Assembly: GCA_024275955.1 (NCBI GenBank)
Contig: JAJRYD010000012.1
Location: 1 to 20,036, forward strand
Reading direction: 5' to 3'
DNA from: Nitrospirota bacterium
Lineage (GTDB): Bacteria > Nitrospinota_A > UBA7883 > JACRGQ01
DNA length: 20,036 bases
The translations under genes were made by a program, and so were the position numbers. Shown piece after piece: positions 6,001 to 13,507 of the stretch. The notes beneath the pieces were generated by a model. The model was not told where the DNA came from. It saw only the letters and a list, made by a program, of their open reading frames with translations, and did no database searches. Numbering within the stretch: position 1 is the first letter of the stretch; every line of letters starts with the position of its first letter.

Positions 6001-7434
6001 CTATACAAGCATCTTTGCTAGTTGTTCTGCTTTCTTCTTTGTCATAACTTTATCAAGGCTCGTAAAAACAGCCTTTTCTTCTTTTCCGGTATCGGATCTT
6101 TCTGCTTTTGCCAGCTCCTTTTTAGCTTTATCCCACGCGCCAAGCATAGCCAGCGCCACCGCGTAGTTTATTCTTATCCTGAAATTCTCCGGCTCCAGCT
6201 TTAACGCGCGAACATACATCTTAAGTGCCATATCGTAATCACCTGTTCTACGGTAGGTAATGCCTATTTTGTTAAAAATGTTCGAATCGTCTGGAACCTC
6301 CTTGGCTATCTGCACAAGCGCCGTTCTTGTCATTGCGTTGTGCTGTTTCATTGTTCTTATAAGAGTATATTCTCTCGATCCTATATCCTGATTTGCCGTG
6401 GTGAATTTTGACAGTTCCATCTCCCTTAGCATTATCTGCGACGACTCAAGCGACGCGTCGATGATTTCCATAACTTCTTCCACATCGTGCTGGCCTATGC
6501 CGTCTTCGGCGTAGCTTTTCCATGCTGAGAGATACCCACGCACCGCGCTCGAATAGTTGCCCTCAATCTCATCTATCTTTCCCATTTTGAAGGCGTATTT
6601 ACTCTCCTCTGGAAAAATCGCTATAAGTTTTGAAAGGTACTTTTTCGCCTCTTTTATATCGCCCCTATCCATGTAAAGGCTGTAAAGCGAGTTGAGTATG
6701 TGCCAGTAGCGGGGCGACGTTCTATGCCCCGCAAGAAAAAGCTGTTCCGAACTGCTTTCAAACTCCTCGCATTCCCTTAAGAGAGCGTCCGCGTCGTCCT
6801 TGCGCCCATCTTCCAGCATTTTTTCCGCTTCCAGCTTTTTTTGAAGATTGAAATCGTAATAAAGCTGTCCTTTGAGGTGATTAACCTTCGCGGCACTCAT
6901 AGCTTTTGGATGTTTTTTCGCGTACTCGTCTATCATTTTAAGGCTACCCGGAATTAGCGATGGATCGCCCACCTTTATCAGCGACATGATTTTGGACTGA
7001 AGCTCCTGCGTGTGGCTGTTATGCCTTTTGAATTCTATAAGACCGCTTATCGCTTCGGTAAGCGTCGTTTCCTTCAGCGGCTGTGTCATCACCCTGAAAG
7101 GTATGTTGGAAATAAGTTTTCGGATTCTATTAAACATATTGAGATCTAAACCGCTTGTATAAACGAGTAGCGGCGTGTTCCAGTACTTTGGCACCTCTTC
7201 AAGCTCTCTGATAAATGAGAAAAGGTTGAATTTCTGGTTTAGAAAAACATCGGTAGCGACAATATCGATATCCGATTCCGCGAACATAAAATTTTTATAT
7301 TCGTCGTACCCTGCTTCTATATTCCTAGCGAAGATAATGCCGTCTTGGTTTTTGGTAACTTTCGTGATGCTTCTTTGAAGAATCTCCCTAGAGGCGACAT
7401 CCTTCCCCGCAATAATGCAATATTTTTTGCTCAA
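6001..7434 (-). CDS. Receiver-like domain plus TPR protein, paralog 2
   Basis: A 477-residue paralog of the genes on both sides. The receiver-like domain (about 4-135) keeps Asp62 (IDIVATD) and one acidic residue after strand 1 (AGKDVA), but has PFRVMTQPL where the strand-5 lysine is expected. Then come a charged helical linker with an insertion rich in Glu/Leu (about 190-225) and TPR-type repeats including YWHILNSLYSLYMDRGDIKE, AFKMGKIDEIEGNYSSAVRG and FNKIGITYRRTGDYDMALKM. The start is TTG at 7434: no ATG lies near, and the domain needs these first residues. It is separated by 121 bases from paralog 1 upstream and by 19 bases from paralog 3 downstream. No membrane segment or output enzyme is visible; partner unknown. 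Confidence 0.75.
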   Translation of the reverse strand: MSKKYCIIAGKDVASREILQRSITKVTKNQDGIIFARNIEAGYDEYKNFMFAESDIDIVATDVFLNQKFNLFSFIRELEEVPKYWNTPLLVYTSGLDLNMFNRIRKLISNIPFRVMTQPLKETTLTEAISGLIEFKRHNSHTQELQSKIMSLIKVGDPSLIPGSLKMIDEYAKKHPKAMSAAKVNHLKGQLYYDFNLQKKLEAEKMLEDGRKDDADALLRECEEFESSSEQLFLAGHRTSPRYWHILNSLYSLYMDRGDIKEAKKYLSKLIAIFPEESKYAFKMGKIDEIEGNYSSAVRGYLSAWKSYAEDGIGQHDVEEVMEIIDASLESSQIMLREMELSKFTTANQDIGSREYTLIRTMKQHNAMTRTALVQIAKEVPDDSNIFNKIGITYRRTGDYDMALKMYVRALKLEPENFRIRINYAVALAMLGAWDKAKKELAKAERSDTGKEEKAVFTSLDKVMTKKKAEQLAKMLV

Positions 7435-7538
7435 TATTTTACCCAGATTTAATTAAGATTGCCCAAGTACAAGAGGTAATAATACATTAAAACGTGACAA
7501 AAACCGTAGATGGAAATAAAAAGAATCTGCCGTAACAT

Positions 7539-7552
7539 CTGGCTCTTGCCAG
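7539..7552 (-). terminator. Short hairpin after paralog 1 (weak terminator or processing site)
   Basis: CTGGC-AAGA-GCCAG forms a perfect 5-bp stem on the transcribed strand, 3 bases after the stop codon of the 493-residue gene. No U run follows directly, so it is at best a weak terminator; it may stabilise the upstream message. Confidence 0.25.
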
Positions 7553-7555
7553 CAG

Positions 7556-9037
7556 TTATACAAGCATTTTGGAAAGCGACCCGCCATCCTGCCTTGATAC
7601 GGTATCTATAAGCGCGGTTATCACCGCCTCGTCTTCTCTCTCGACAATAAGCTGTCTAACTTTCTCAAGCTCGATCCCTGCTTCACTCCATGAACCGGCA
7701 AGAGCGAGCGAAACCGCAAGGTTCATTCTTATTCTATAATCGCTCTTATCCAGTTTCAGTGCGCTTATATATGCCTTTACCGCCGTCCCGTAATCGCCTG
7801 CTCTCCTGTATGTCAGTCCTATTTTGTTAAATACTTCCGGGTCCTTTGGCGCCTCTTTAGCTAAATTTACAAGAGCCTTTCTTGTTACCGCGTTAACCTG
7901 TTTTAGCATCCGCATAAGACCGTTAGCCATAGAGCTGGAGTCTTTAACCTCGTCGTTAAAATTCGACACCCCTACTTCGTTCATAATCGCCCTAGACGCT
8001 TCCAGAGTTGAATCGACTATATCCATTATATTTTTAATGTCGTATCCGGTAACTCCTTCTTCGAGCAGTTGCTTCCATGCAGAATGATAATTGCCAACAG
8101 CGCTTGAAAAGTTGCCTTCCAGCTCCTGAATTTTACCCATCCTATAGAAATATTTGCTTTGCTCTGGGAATATCTTTATTAGTGCGGAGAGATACTTTTT
8201 TGCCTCATCCAGCTTATTCTGGTCGATATATAGAGTGTAGAGGGAGTGAAGCACCTCCCAAAAACTAGGGTTCTTGCGGTAGGTAGCAAGAAAAAACCTT
8301 TCCGCATTGTTGAGAAACTCAGACGTATCTTTAGACAGATTTTTAATTTCCTGTCGGATTTTTTCGAACTCTTTGTCGGAGGGCGCGAATCTTTCGAGCT
8401 GACCAAGGAGAGGCTCCAGTTCGGCTGATTTTTGCTTCCAGAATTCGTAGTAAAGCCTCCCTTTGAGATGCTCCACCTTCGCCTTTGAAACAAACTTGAA
8501 ATACTTTTCAGCCCTTTGGTCTATCATCTTAAGCGTGCTGGGGATTAGCGTATCCTCACCCAGCTTTGCCATTGACGCTATCTTTATCTCTAAATCGAGG
8601 TAGTACCTATTTTCCATCCGGTATTCCAAGAGGCCTATAATCGCATCGCCCACTACCTTGCTTTTCATCGTTTTTGGCATAACCCTGTAAGGAAGATGGG
8701 CTACATTCTTCTTTATTCTGGCCAGCATCTCCTCGTCGGAACCGTTGGTATAGACAAGTAGCGGAATGTTCCAGAATTTCGGGACGCGCTCCAGTTCGCG
8801 TATAAGGCCGAAAATGTTGAACTTGTCGGAAATGAAAACATCGGTAATCATCAGGTCTACTTCGTTTCCATCGTCGATTATCTTTTTGAGCTCTTCAAAA
8901 GCCGCCCCAAGCTGGTTAAAGAAAAGAACGCCGTCCTCATCTTCCGTAATGCGGATTATCGCCGTTTTAAGCGGCCCCCTTACCCTTGCGTCTTTTTCGA
9001 CAACAATAACGTAATTAGACGGTTCCTTGCTTTCCAA
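7556..9037 (-). CDS. Receiver-like domain plus TPR protein, paralog 1 (most canonical)
   Basis: A 493-residue protein and first gene of the block. The receiver-like domain (about 8-140) is the most complete of the three: acidic residues after strand 1 (VVEKDAR), Asp66 (VDLMITD), Thr in strand 4 (LLVYTNG) and a lysine after strand 5 (RVMPK). It may therefore still be phosphorylated, although no kinase is nearby. TPR-type helices follow: FWEVLHSLYTLYIDQNKLDE, FYRMGKIQELEGNFSSAVGN and FNKIGLTYRRAGDYGTAVKA. The only plausible start is TTG at 9037, preceded by a run of nine G that sits where the Shine-Dalgarno sequence should be. Conserved segments such as DIVDSTLEAS are shared with the two paralogs, pointing to tandem duplication. 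A signalling scaffold is a guess. Confidence 0.75.
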   Translation of the reverse strand: MESKEPSNYVIVVEKDARVRGPLKTAIIRITEDEDGVLFFNQLGAAFEELKKIIDDGNEVDLMITDVFISDKFNIFGLIRELERVPKFWNIPLLVYTNGSDEEMLARIKKNVAHLPYRVMPKTMKSKVVGDAIIGLLEYRMENRYYLDLEIKIASMAKLGEDTLIPSTLKMIDQRAEKYFKFVSKAKVEHLKGRLYYEFWKQKSAELEPLLGQLERFAPSDKEFEKIRQEIKNLSKDTSEFLNNAERFFLATYRKNPSFWEVLHSLYTLYIDQNKLDEAKKYLSALIKIFPEQSKYFYRMGKIQELEGNFSSAVGNYHSAWKQLLEEGVTGYDIKNIMDIVDSTLEASRAIMNEVGVSNFNDEVKDSSSMANGLMRMLKQVNAVTRKALVNLAKEAPKDPEVFNKIGLTYRRAGDYGTAVKAYISALKLDKSDYRIRMNLAVSLALAGSWSEAGIELEKVRQLIVEREDEAVITALIDTVSRQDGGSLSKMLV

Positions 9038-9039
9038 CG

Positions 9040-9048
9040 CCCCCCCCC
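9040..9048 (-). repeat. Run of nine G in the ribosome-binding position of paralog 1
   Basis: On the minus strand the order is GAGT-G(9)-CG-TTG, so the G run ends two bases before the start codon. No GGAGG-type site is present otherwise. Change in tract length would change initiation spacing. Confidence 0.6.
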
Positions 9049-9464
9049 ACTCTAAAAGGTAATACTAGCATACAACTACCGCTCCCAAAGACCGATCGTT
9101 ACAGATTATGCCAACTATTTGATTTTATTTAAAAGCAATCTTTTTATAAAAAGCTACAAAGCATTCGTGCTTATCTGAGGTTTTACCTATGCGATTTTGC
9201 CAAAAAAGGTAGCTTTTGTCAGATGCACCACCCTAACTGATTGATAATAATATAATCAAATGCGGGATAGGAATTGCTCCCATTACTGCTTAAAACCTTA
9301 ACAATCTACCGTTTATTAACTCTAGAGAACTCCCGACAGGCGGCACGGGAACTTTAACTGAGAGACCAAAACCTGTCGAAGCTAAAAGAATATAGAAGCT
9401 TGACCGTTTGGGAAGAGGAAAGAGTTTTTTAATAAAGCCGAAGGTGGCGTTGCCCCTACTTTCT
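9049..9464. promoter_or_regulatory. Intergenic region between the divergent receiver-TPR and lptF blocks, left part
   Basis: The 679 bases between the divergent genes hold no convincing gene. This part is AT-rich near 9110-9150 and 9240-9265 and must contain the promoter for the minus-strand block, but I cannot name a reliable -35/-10 pair. A minus-strand frame at 9290-9553 starts inside the family A element and is probably spurious. Confidence 0.4.
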
Positions 9465-9594
9465 GGGACTGTTTCCAAAAGAGTTTTTTTGAGCATTTTA
9501 AGAGGAGGCTCATTTTCTAACTTCTTAAAAATAGAGTCTTTAGGGATTGGCAATTTGTAGAAAAATCCAATTTATCTCATTCGGCAACAGCCCC
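9465..9594. mobile_element. Family A miniature transposable element, copy 2 (recent)
   Basis: A 130-bp element with ends GGGACTGTTTCC and GGCAACAGCCCC and a perfect 5-bp duplication TTTCT (9460-9464 and 9595-9599). It differs from the copy at 12318 by one extra T in the first T run and two substitutions, so both moved recently. Inserted in the divergent intergenic region upstream of lptF. Confidence 0.9.
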
Positions 9595-9696
9595 TTTCTG
9601 CGAAACTGCAATTAGTAGCAGCAAATTTGCTATAGATAGCGGTAGAGCGTAGCAAAAAACGTCGATAAACGAATTGCGTACCCCCGCGAGGGCCGG

Positions 9697-9720
9697 ATGC
9701 GGTTAAAATACCGGCTATGA
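9697..9720 (+). CDS. Seven-codon leader ORF coupled to the permease start
   Basis: GAGGG at 9688-9692 lies four bases before ATG at 9697, which opens MRLKYRL and stops at TGA 9718-9720. That stop overlaps the ATG of the permease gene (ATGA at 9717-9720). The permease has no ribosome binding site of its own, so translational coupling from this mini-ORF is plausible. It may be chance. Confidence 0.25.
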   Translation: MRLKYRL

Positions 9721-10898
9721 ACGGAAAGTACGGCGGTTTTAAAATAACAACTCTTGACCGCTATATATTTAAAGAGCTGTTCGGCGTTTTTATCGTAGGT
9801 CTATCTATAGTAATGTCGATACTCCTTTTGGAGAAAATACATTTCCTCTCACGCCTAATACTCAATAAGGGAATAACGCTAGACGAGTTCGGGAGACTGC
9901 TCCTATACATCTCTCCTGCGTTCCTTGTGGTTGCGATACCGTTGGCTATGCTTCTTTCTTCTCTTATTACATTTGCAAGGCTCTCCACAGATAACGAGAT
10001 AACAGCTATGCGGGCGTGCGGGATAGGCTTCCACCGTTTTCTTTTGCCGGTGCTGGTGCTTTCGCTTTTGGTTTACGCCGTAAACCTGCATCTTTCGGTA
10101 AACGCCCAGCACGCTGGAAACTATAAATATATGAAACTGCTTCGCACTATTCTCACCGAAAAGCTGGCGATGTCGCTGGGGGAAAGGGTGTTCTTCGACC
10201 AGATGAAAAACACAGTAGTCTATGTAAACGAAAAAGAACTCGACTCCGACTTGCTAAAAGGCCTTTTTATTTTTGATGAACATAACCCTAAAAAACCGAA
10301 ATATATAACAGCCGAAACGGGAAGATTTGTAAACGTAAACGATCAGGTAATTTTACAGCTCCATAACGGAACGATTTATACCGGCGATTACGGCGCGTTC
10401 CGCACCACGGGGTACGGCAAGTACGAACTTGTGTTCGATACCAACCCGGAGAACGGTTCGGAATATGTTATTCAACCGCGTGAAATGTCGATAGCCGAAA
10501 TGAGAGAACGGGTAGAAAAAAGGAAAAAGGAAAAAACCGATTACCACGGCGACGAAGTAGAGATATACAAACGTTTCTCTCTTCCGTTTTCGTGCATCGT
10601 TCTCGCTCTTCTCGGCGCGCCTCTTGGCATACGCTCACAGCGGGGAAGCAAGTGGAGCGGTATGAGTACCGGCATAACGATGATAATAGTCAACTACCTT
10701 TTACTAATGCTTATGGAAGGGCTTGGACGCGAAGGCACAGTAGAGCCTCTGCTAGCTATGTGGGTACCAAATATCGTTATGGGTTCGCTGGCACTATATC
10801 TCATATATATAACCTCAAAAGAGATTACCCCTATGAAACTCTTTGGGTGGATAGAACCTTTGCTAACGCTTTTCCGAAGAAAAAAAGCTAAGGCATAG
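9717..10898 (+). CDS. lptF: LPS export permease of the LptF/LptG (YjgP/YjgQ) family
   Basis: In this family, inner-membrane permeases form the LptB2FG complex that extracts lipopolysaccharide and passes it to the periplasmic bridge. The 393-residue protein has the expected layout: N-terminal DRYIFKELFGVF and TM1 (about 18-38), TM2 (60-82), the conserved cytoplasmic STDNEITAMRACGI (90-103), TM3 (105-125), a periplasmic beta-rich domain (about 130-290), and three C-terminal TM segments (about 292-375) starting with FSLPFSCIVLALLGAPLGI. Length is normal. LptF and LptG are hard to tell apart; lptF is my preference because the gene stands alone and lacks an adjoining partner, so the second permease must lie elsewhere. 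The PAP2 gene follows after 10 bases, suggesting an envelope operon. Confidence 0.88.
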   Translation: MNGKYGGFKITTLDRYIFKELFGVFIVGLSIVMSILLLEKIHFLSRLILNKGITLDEFGRLLLYISPAFLVVAIPLAMLLSSLITFARLSTDNEITAMRACGIGFHRFLLPVLVLSLLVYAVNLHLSVNAQHAGNYKYMKLLRTILTEKLAMSLGERVFFDQMKNTVVYVNEKELDSDLLKGLFIFDEHNPKKPKYITAETGRFVNVNDQVILQLHNGTIYTGDYGAFRTTGYGKYELVFDTNPENGSEYVIQPREMSIAEMRERVEKRKKEKTDYHGDEVEIYKRFSLPFSCIVLALLGAPLGIRSQRGSKWSGMSTGITMIIVNYLLLMLMEGLGREGTVEPLLAMWVPNIVMGSLALYLIYITSKEITPMKLFGWIEPLLTLFRRKKAKA

Positions 10899-10908
10899 CA
10901 ACAGACGC

Positions 10909-11463
10909 ATGGCATTTCTAGCAGAGCTTAACGAAAACCTGTTCTGGGGTCTAAACCAGCCGCTCGGCACTACGGCCGACTACATAATGATAGCTATCAC
11001 CTGCACCGGCTACACTATACCTGCCGCCATCATAGGTATTGCGGCTATGAAATTTTACGGCGGACTAAATAAAAAAAATATCTGGATGCTTACGCTTACG
11101 CTCATCATAGGCGGAATAGCGGTGCAGGGCATCAAACAGGTTTATATAAAAGATAGGCCTCTTGGATATTTTGGAGAACAGTCGGCGAAACTAAAAGCAA
11201 AGGTACACGCGCCGTTCAAACAGCCTCATCATAGAACTTTCCCCTCCGGCCATTCGCAAACAGGCTTTAGCGTAGCTATGATGCTGATTCTTATTTTTAA
11301 TAAGCATAGGCCGGCATGGCTAATATGGGCATCTCTTATAGCGCTTTCAAGGGTTTATTTGGGCGTACATTTCCCTGTCGACATTGTTTTCGGCTCCCTC
11401 TTCGGCGCTGTCTCTGCCTACGCCGCCTTTAAGATTTTGGGGGAGAAAGCTAAAGAAGCATAA
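10909..11463 (+). CDS. PAP2-family membrane phosphatase
   Basis: A 184-residue polytopic membrane protein with all three PAP2 motifs: K-x6-RP at 76-84 (KQVYIKDRP), PSGH at 112-115 and SR-x5-H-x3-D at 147-158 (SRVYLGVHFPVD). His115 and His154 are the expected catalytic pair. The family removes phosphate from undecaprenyl pyrophosphate, phosphatidylglycerophosphate or lipid A. Position directly after an LPS-export permease makes a lipid carrier or lipid A substrate likely, but the sequence does not decide. There are about five hydrophobic segments and no signal peptide. It probably shares a transcript with the permease. Confidence 0.88.
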   Translation: MAFLAELNENLFWGLNQPLGTTADYIMIAITCTGYTIPAAIIGIAAMKFYGGLNKKNIWMLTLTLIIGGIAVQGIKQVYIKDRPLGYFGEQSAKLKAKVHAPFKQPHHRTFPSGHSQTGFSVAMMLILIFNKHRPAWLIWASLIALSRVYLGVHFPVDIVFGSLFGAVSAYAAFKILGEKAKEA

Positions 11464-11513
11464 GTGATAAATAAATTCACCTAATAAACTTTATTAACTA
11501 TCTGGAGAGGAAT

Positions 11514-11933
11514 ATGAAAAGTTATCGCAAGGAACTATGGTTCAACACACCGAAGCGTAGAGCGTTTATCAATATCACACGAGAGGTTGAAAAAGCTCTT
11601 TCAGAGAGCGGAATAACCGAGGGACTACTTCTATGCAACGCTATGCATATCACCGCGTCAGTTTTCATAAACGATAACGAATCGGGCCTGCACCACGACT
11701 ATGAGCAGTGGCTTGAGAGGCTGGCACCCCATGCACCGATATCACAGTACAGACACAACGACACAGGAGAAGATAACGGAGATGCTCATCTAAAAAGGCA
11801 GGTTATGGGCAGGGAGGTGGTTGTGGCCGTCACTAAGGCCAAGCTGGACTTTGGAACATGGGAAAGAATCTTCTACGGGGAGTTCGATGGCCGAAGAAAG
11901 AAAAGGGTGCTGGTAAAAATCATCGGCGAGTAA
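11514..11933 (+). CDS. yjbQ: YjbQ/UPF0047 family protein (secondary thiamine-phosphate synthase type)
   Basis: A 139-residue cytosolic protein matching the compact UPF0047 family from end to end. Signature segments are [20 protein letters not shown] (46-65), [21 protein letters not shown] (about 82-102) and the C-terminal [17 protein letters not shown]. coli YjbQ has weak thiamine-phosphate synthase activity, but the main cellular role is uncertain, so the name should be read as a family label. The ribosome binding site GGAGAGGA lies just before ATG 11514. It follows the PAP2 gene by 50 bases and may be in the same operon or have its own promoter. Confidence 0.88.
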   Translation: MKSYRKELWFNTPKRRAFINITREVEKALSESGITEGLLLCNAMHITASVFINDNESGLHHDYEQWLERLAPHAPISQYRHNDTGEDNGDAHLKRQVMGREVVVAVTKAKLDFGTWERIFYGEFDGRRKKRVLVKIIGE

Positions 11934-11991
11934 GAGTTGAACCTGGATGGTGGTGGTAGAATATGGCTAATTTTAGGAGAGAGGTAACTTA

Positions 11992-12372
11992 ATGAAAAAA
12001 CAGATAATCGAATTCGTTATTTCAATCCTTGAAAAGAACAGCATTACTCAAGGACTGGACTATGCCACTGACCAAAAAATACCATATTTTGGATTTGCAT
12101 TCTCAAAAGGCCAAAAGAACCTTATTGACATGTTTTTTCGCACTCGAGAAGAACAAAGCTCTCCAGTAAAGGTTCTAAAAGGTTTTATTAATCTGGAATA
12201 CTTCGACCGAGAGGCAAAATCCGATATCGACTATCTCACAAGACTCGAAGAAAAATATGTCTATAGACGAATGCTCTCAAAACCATATCTTCTATCCGAA
12301 GGAGAAAAGGAAATGATGGGACTGTTTCCAAAAGAGTTTTTTGAGCATTTTAAGAGGAGGCTCATTTTCTAA
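11992..12372 (+). CDS. Unknown 126-residue protein with a transposon-derived C-terminus
   Basis: No family recognised. The protein is soluble and charged, with no signal peptide or TM segment; ATG 11992 has a good ribosome binding site (GGAGAGAGGTAA). Codons from 12318 on lie inside a family A element, which supplies the last residues GLFPKEFFEHFKRRLIF and the stop. Deleting the element and one copy of its 5-bp duplication restores an open frame that reads EKEMICKEVIAAWKNRKDG and stops at TAG 12495-12497. So the present protein has lost about 14 native residues and gained about 17 foreign ones. Whether it still works is unknown. Base composition is more AT-rich than the genes upstream. Confidence 0.65.
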   Translation: MKKQIIEFVISILEKNSITQGLDYATDQKIPYFGFAFSKGQKNLIDMFFRTREEQSSPVKVLKGFINLEYFDREAKSDIDYLTRLEEKYVYRRMLSKPYLLSEGEKEMMGLFPKEFFEHFKRRLIF

Positions 12373-12446
12373 CTTCTTAAAAATAGAGTCTTTAGGGATT
12401 GGCAATTTGTAGAAGAATCAAATTTATCTCATTCGGCAACAGCCCC
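12318..12446. mobile_element. Family A miniature transposable element, copy 3 (recent)
   Basis: A 129-bp element with inverted ends GGGACTGTTTCC and GGCAACAGCCCC and a perfect 5-bp duplication ATGAT (12313-12317 and 12447-12451). Nearly identical to the copy at 9465. It sits in the last codons of the 126-residue gene in the orientation that leaves its GLFPKEFFEHFK frame open. Confidence 0.9.
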
Positions 12447-12451
12447 ATGAT

Positions 12452-12497
12452 ATGTAAAGAGGTGATTGCGGCTTGGAAGAACCGAAAAGATGGATAG
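12452..12497 (+). pseudogene. Displaced native 3' end of the 126-residue gene
   Basis: With the element removed, these bases continue the frame of the 11992 gene as CKEVIAAWKNRKDG and a TAG stop. They now lie beyond the element and are not translated with it. Confidence 0.6.
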
Positions 12498-12526
12498 GTT
12501 GAGCCATATATGTTCCGTAGTTGTTT

Positions 12527-13018
12527 TCATTTTTTGCCCCCCTCTGCCCAGACTATTTTATGTTCCCACAGATGGTTTTTTGCCTTTGGCATATTGGGGA
12601 AATGGACAGGCCCCCCAAACTCCCTCACCTGCCCCAACGGGATTTTGACAAAAACCTTTACCTCTTCTTTGCCTATCAGGTCGCACTTATCTGTAATCTT
12701 AGTTTCGGGGCAGTCGAATGCTGTAATTTCTATCCCGAATGATGAGGCGTTGTAGAGCGCCGAAAGGTTTTTCACTCTGCCGGAAAACTGTAGAGAACCG
12801 CCGTACCCGCTTTTTATGTTAAACCCCGAAACCTCCAGCTCGGCCGGCTTTAGAAGGTTTTTTCTTTTGCTAATCTGGGCATCTTCGTACTGTATCCAAG
12901 CTATCACTAGAGCGGTTATCAGTGCCACCGCTATGATGGCCGCTTTGCGGAACTCCTTTGAGAAGACGATAAGGGCCAAAAGCCCCAAAATGAGAAACAC
13001 TCCTACAATCCATTGCAT
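12527..13018 (-). CDS. Conserved-looking protein with two N-terminal TM segments
   Basis: A 163-residue protein. Two hydrophobic segments (about 3-18 and 27-44) are separated by the short charged loop SKEFRK, then comes an extracytoplasmic or cytoplasmic beta-rich domain: AELEVSGFNIKSGYGGSLQF, GRVKNLSALYNASSFGIEI and TAFDCPETKITDKCDLIG. The phrase about relations between segments (SGRVKNLSA) resembles FxLYD-like accessory domains in general shape, but I cannot assign a family. Cys residues at DCPE and DKCD could form a disulfide if the domain is outside. It is transcribed divergently from the DUF721 gene and convergent with the 126-residue gene. Start ATG 13018. Function unknown. Confidence 0.6.
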   Translation of the reverse strand: MQWIVGVFLILGLLALIVFSKEFRKAAIIAVALITALVIAWIQYEDAQISKRKNLLKPAELEVSGFNIKSGYGGSLQFSGRVKNLSALYNASSFGIEITAFDCPETKITDKCDLIGKEEVKVFVKIPLGQVREFGGPVHFPNMPKAKNHLWEHKIVWAEGGKK

Positions 13019-13204
13019 CGGCTAAGTCTACCAGTCTCTACGCAGAGCGCAAGCGTATGTCGGTTTGCCGGCACAGCCGCGGTAAAAAAATAATGAACGG
13101 CAGTTTTTGGCCGATATATCAAAAGATGCCGTACCGATTGCAGGGATGGGTAATAAAGTGATTTAATGTATGGTCTGTTAGATTTGAATATAAGAGGAGA
13201 GAGT

Positions 13205-13504
13205 ATGATACCGATCAAAGAAGTTCTCAGCGGAGCCTTAAGATCGGTGCACCTCGATTCGCTGGCGACCCTTGCCGAGATATCCGGCAGGTGGACGGAA
13301 ATAATGGGGGAACAGCTTTCGCAGGTTACAGAGCCGTCACATATAGCGAAAAAGGTTCTTGTAATCAGCGTTTTCGATAACGCCTTTCTTGAACCGCTTG
13401 AGTACCAAAAAGAGGTAATAAGAAAAAGGGCTGTAAAGGAAGCAGGAAGGAAAAATATCGTCGATATAAGATTTCAGTACAGGCGTAAAGGGGGGGGGGC
13501 GTAG
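13205..13504 (+). CDS. DUF721/DciA-like protein
   Basis: A 99-residue protein of the DUF721 type: an N-terminal helix (IKEVLSGALRSV), the WTEIMGEQLSQVTEP segment (about 30-44), then strands KVLVISVFDNAFLEPLEYQK and the C-terminal IVDIRFQYR. Members include DciA, the loader of the replicative helicase in bacteria without DnaC; many small members are unstudied, so a replication role is only suggested. I chose ATG 13205 over the upstream ATG 13166 because it has a strong ribosome binding site (AGAGGAGAG) and fits the domain start. The last codons are a run of ten G followed by a stop three bases before the next ATG, so the two genes are probably coupled. Confidence 0.75.
   Translation: MIPIKEVLSGALRSVHLDSLATLAEISGRWTEIMGEQLSQVTEPSHIAKKVLVISVFDNAFLEPLEYQKEVIRKRAVKEAGRKNIVDIRFQYRRKGGGA
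13490..13499 (+). repeat. Run of ten G at the end of the DUF721 gene and before the TPR lipoprotein
   Basis: Ten G encode the final glycines of the DUF721 protein and end eight bases before ATG 13508. Loss of one G would remove the stop at 13502-13504 and extend the frame into the next gene out of phase; it would also shift the only G-rich ribosome-binding sequence of that gene. Confidence 0.7.
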
Positions 13505-13507
13505 CCG

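Noticed and set aside
9290-9553. Minus-strand 87-codon ORF between the divergent blocks
   Set aside because: Its first 30 or so residues are the reverse reading of a family A element and the rest has no recognisable domain or ribosome binding site; without the element the frame meets a stop.
10592-10891. 99-codon plus-strand ORF inside the permease gene
   Set aside because: It is an out-of-frame shadow of the C-terminal TM region of the permease, which has clear family motifs.
13166-13204. Upstream ATG as the start of the DUF721 gene
   Set aside because: The internal ATG at 13205 has a strong ribosome binding site and matches the domain start, while the upstream one has none.
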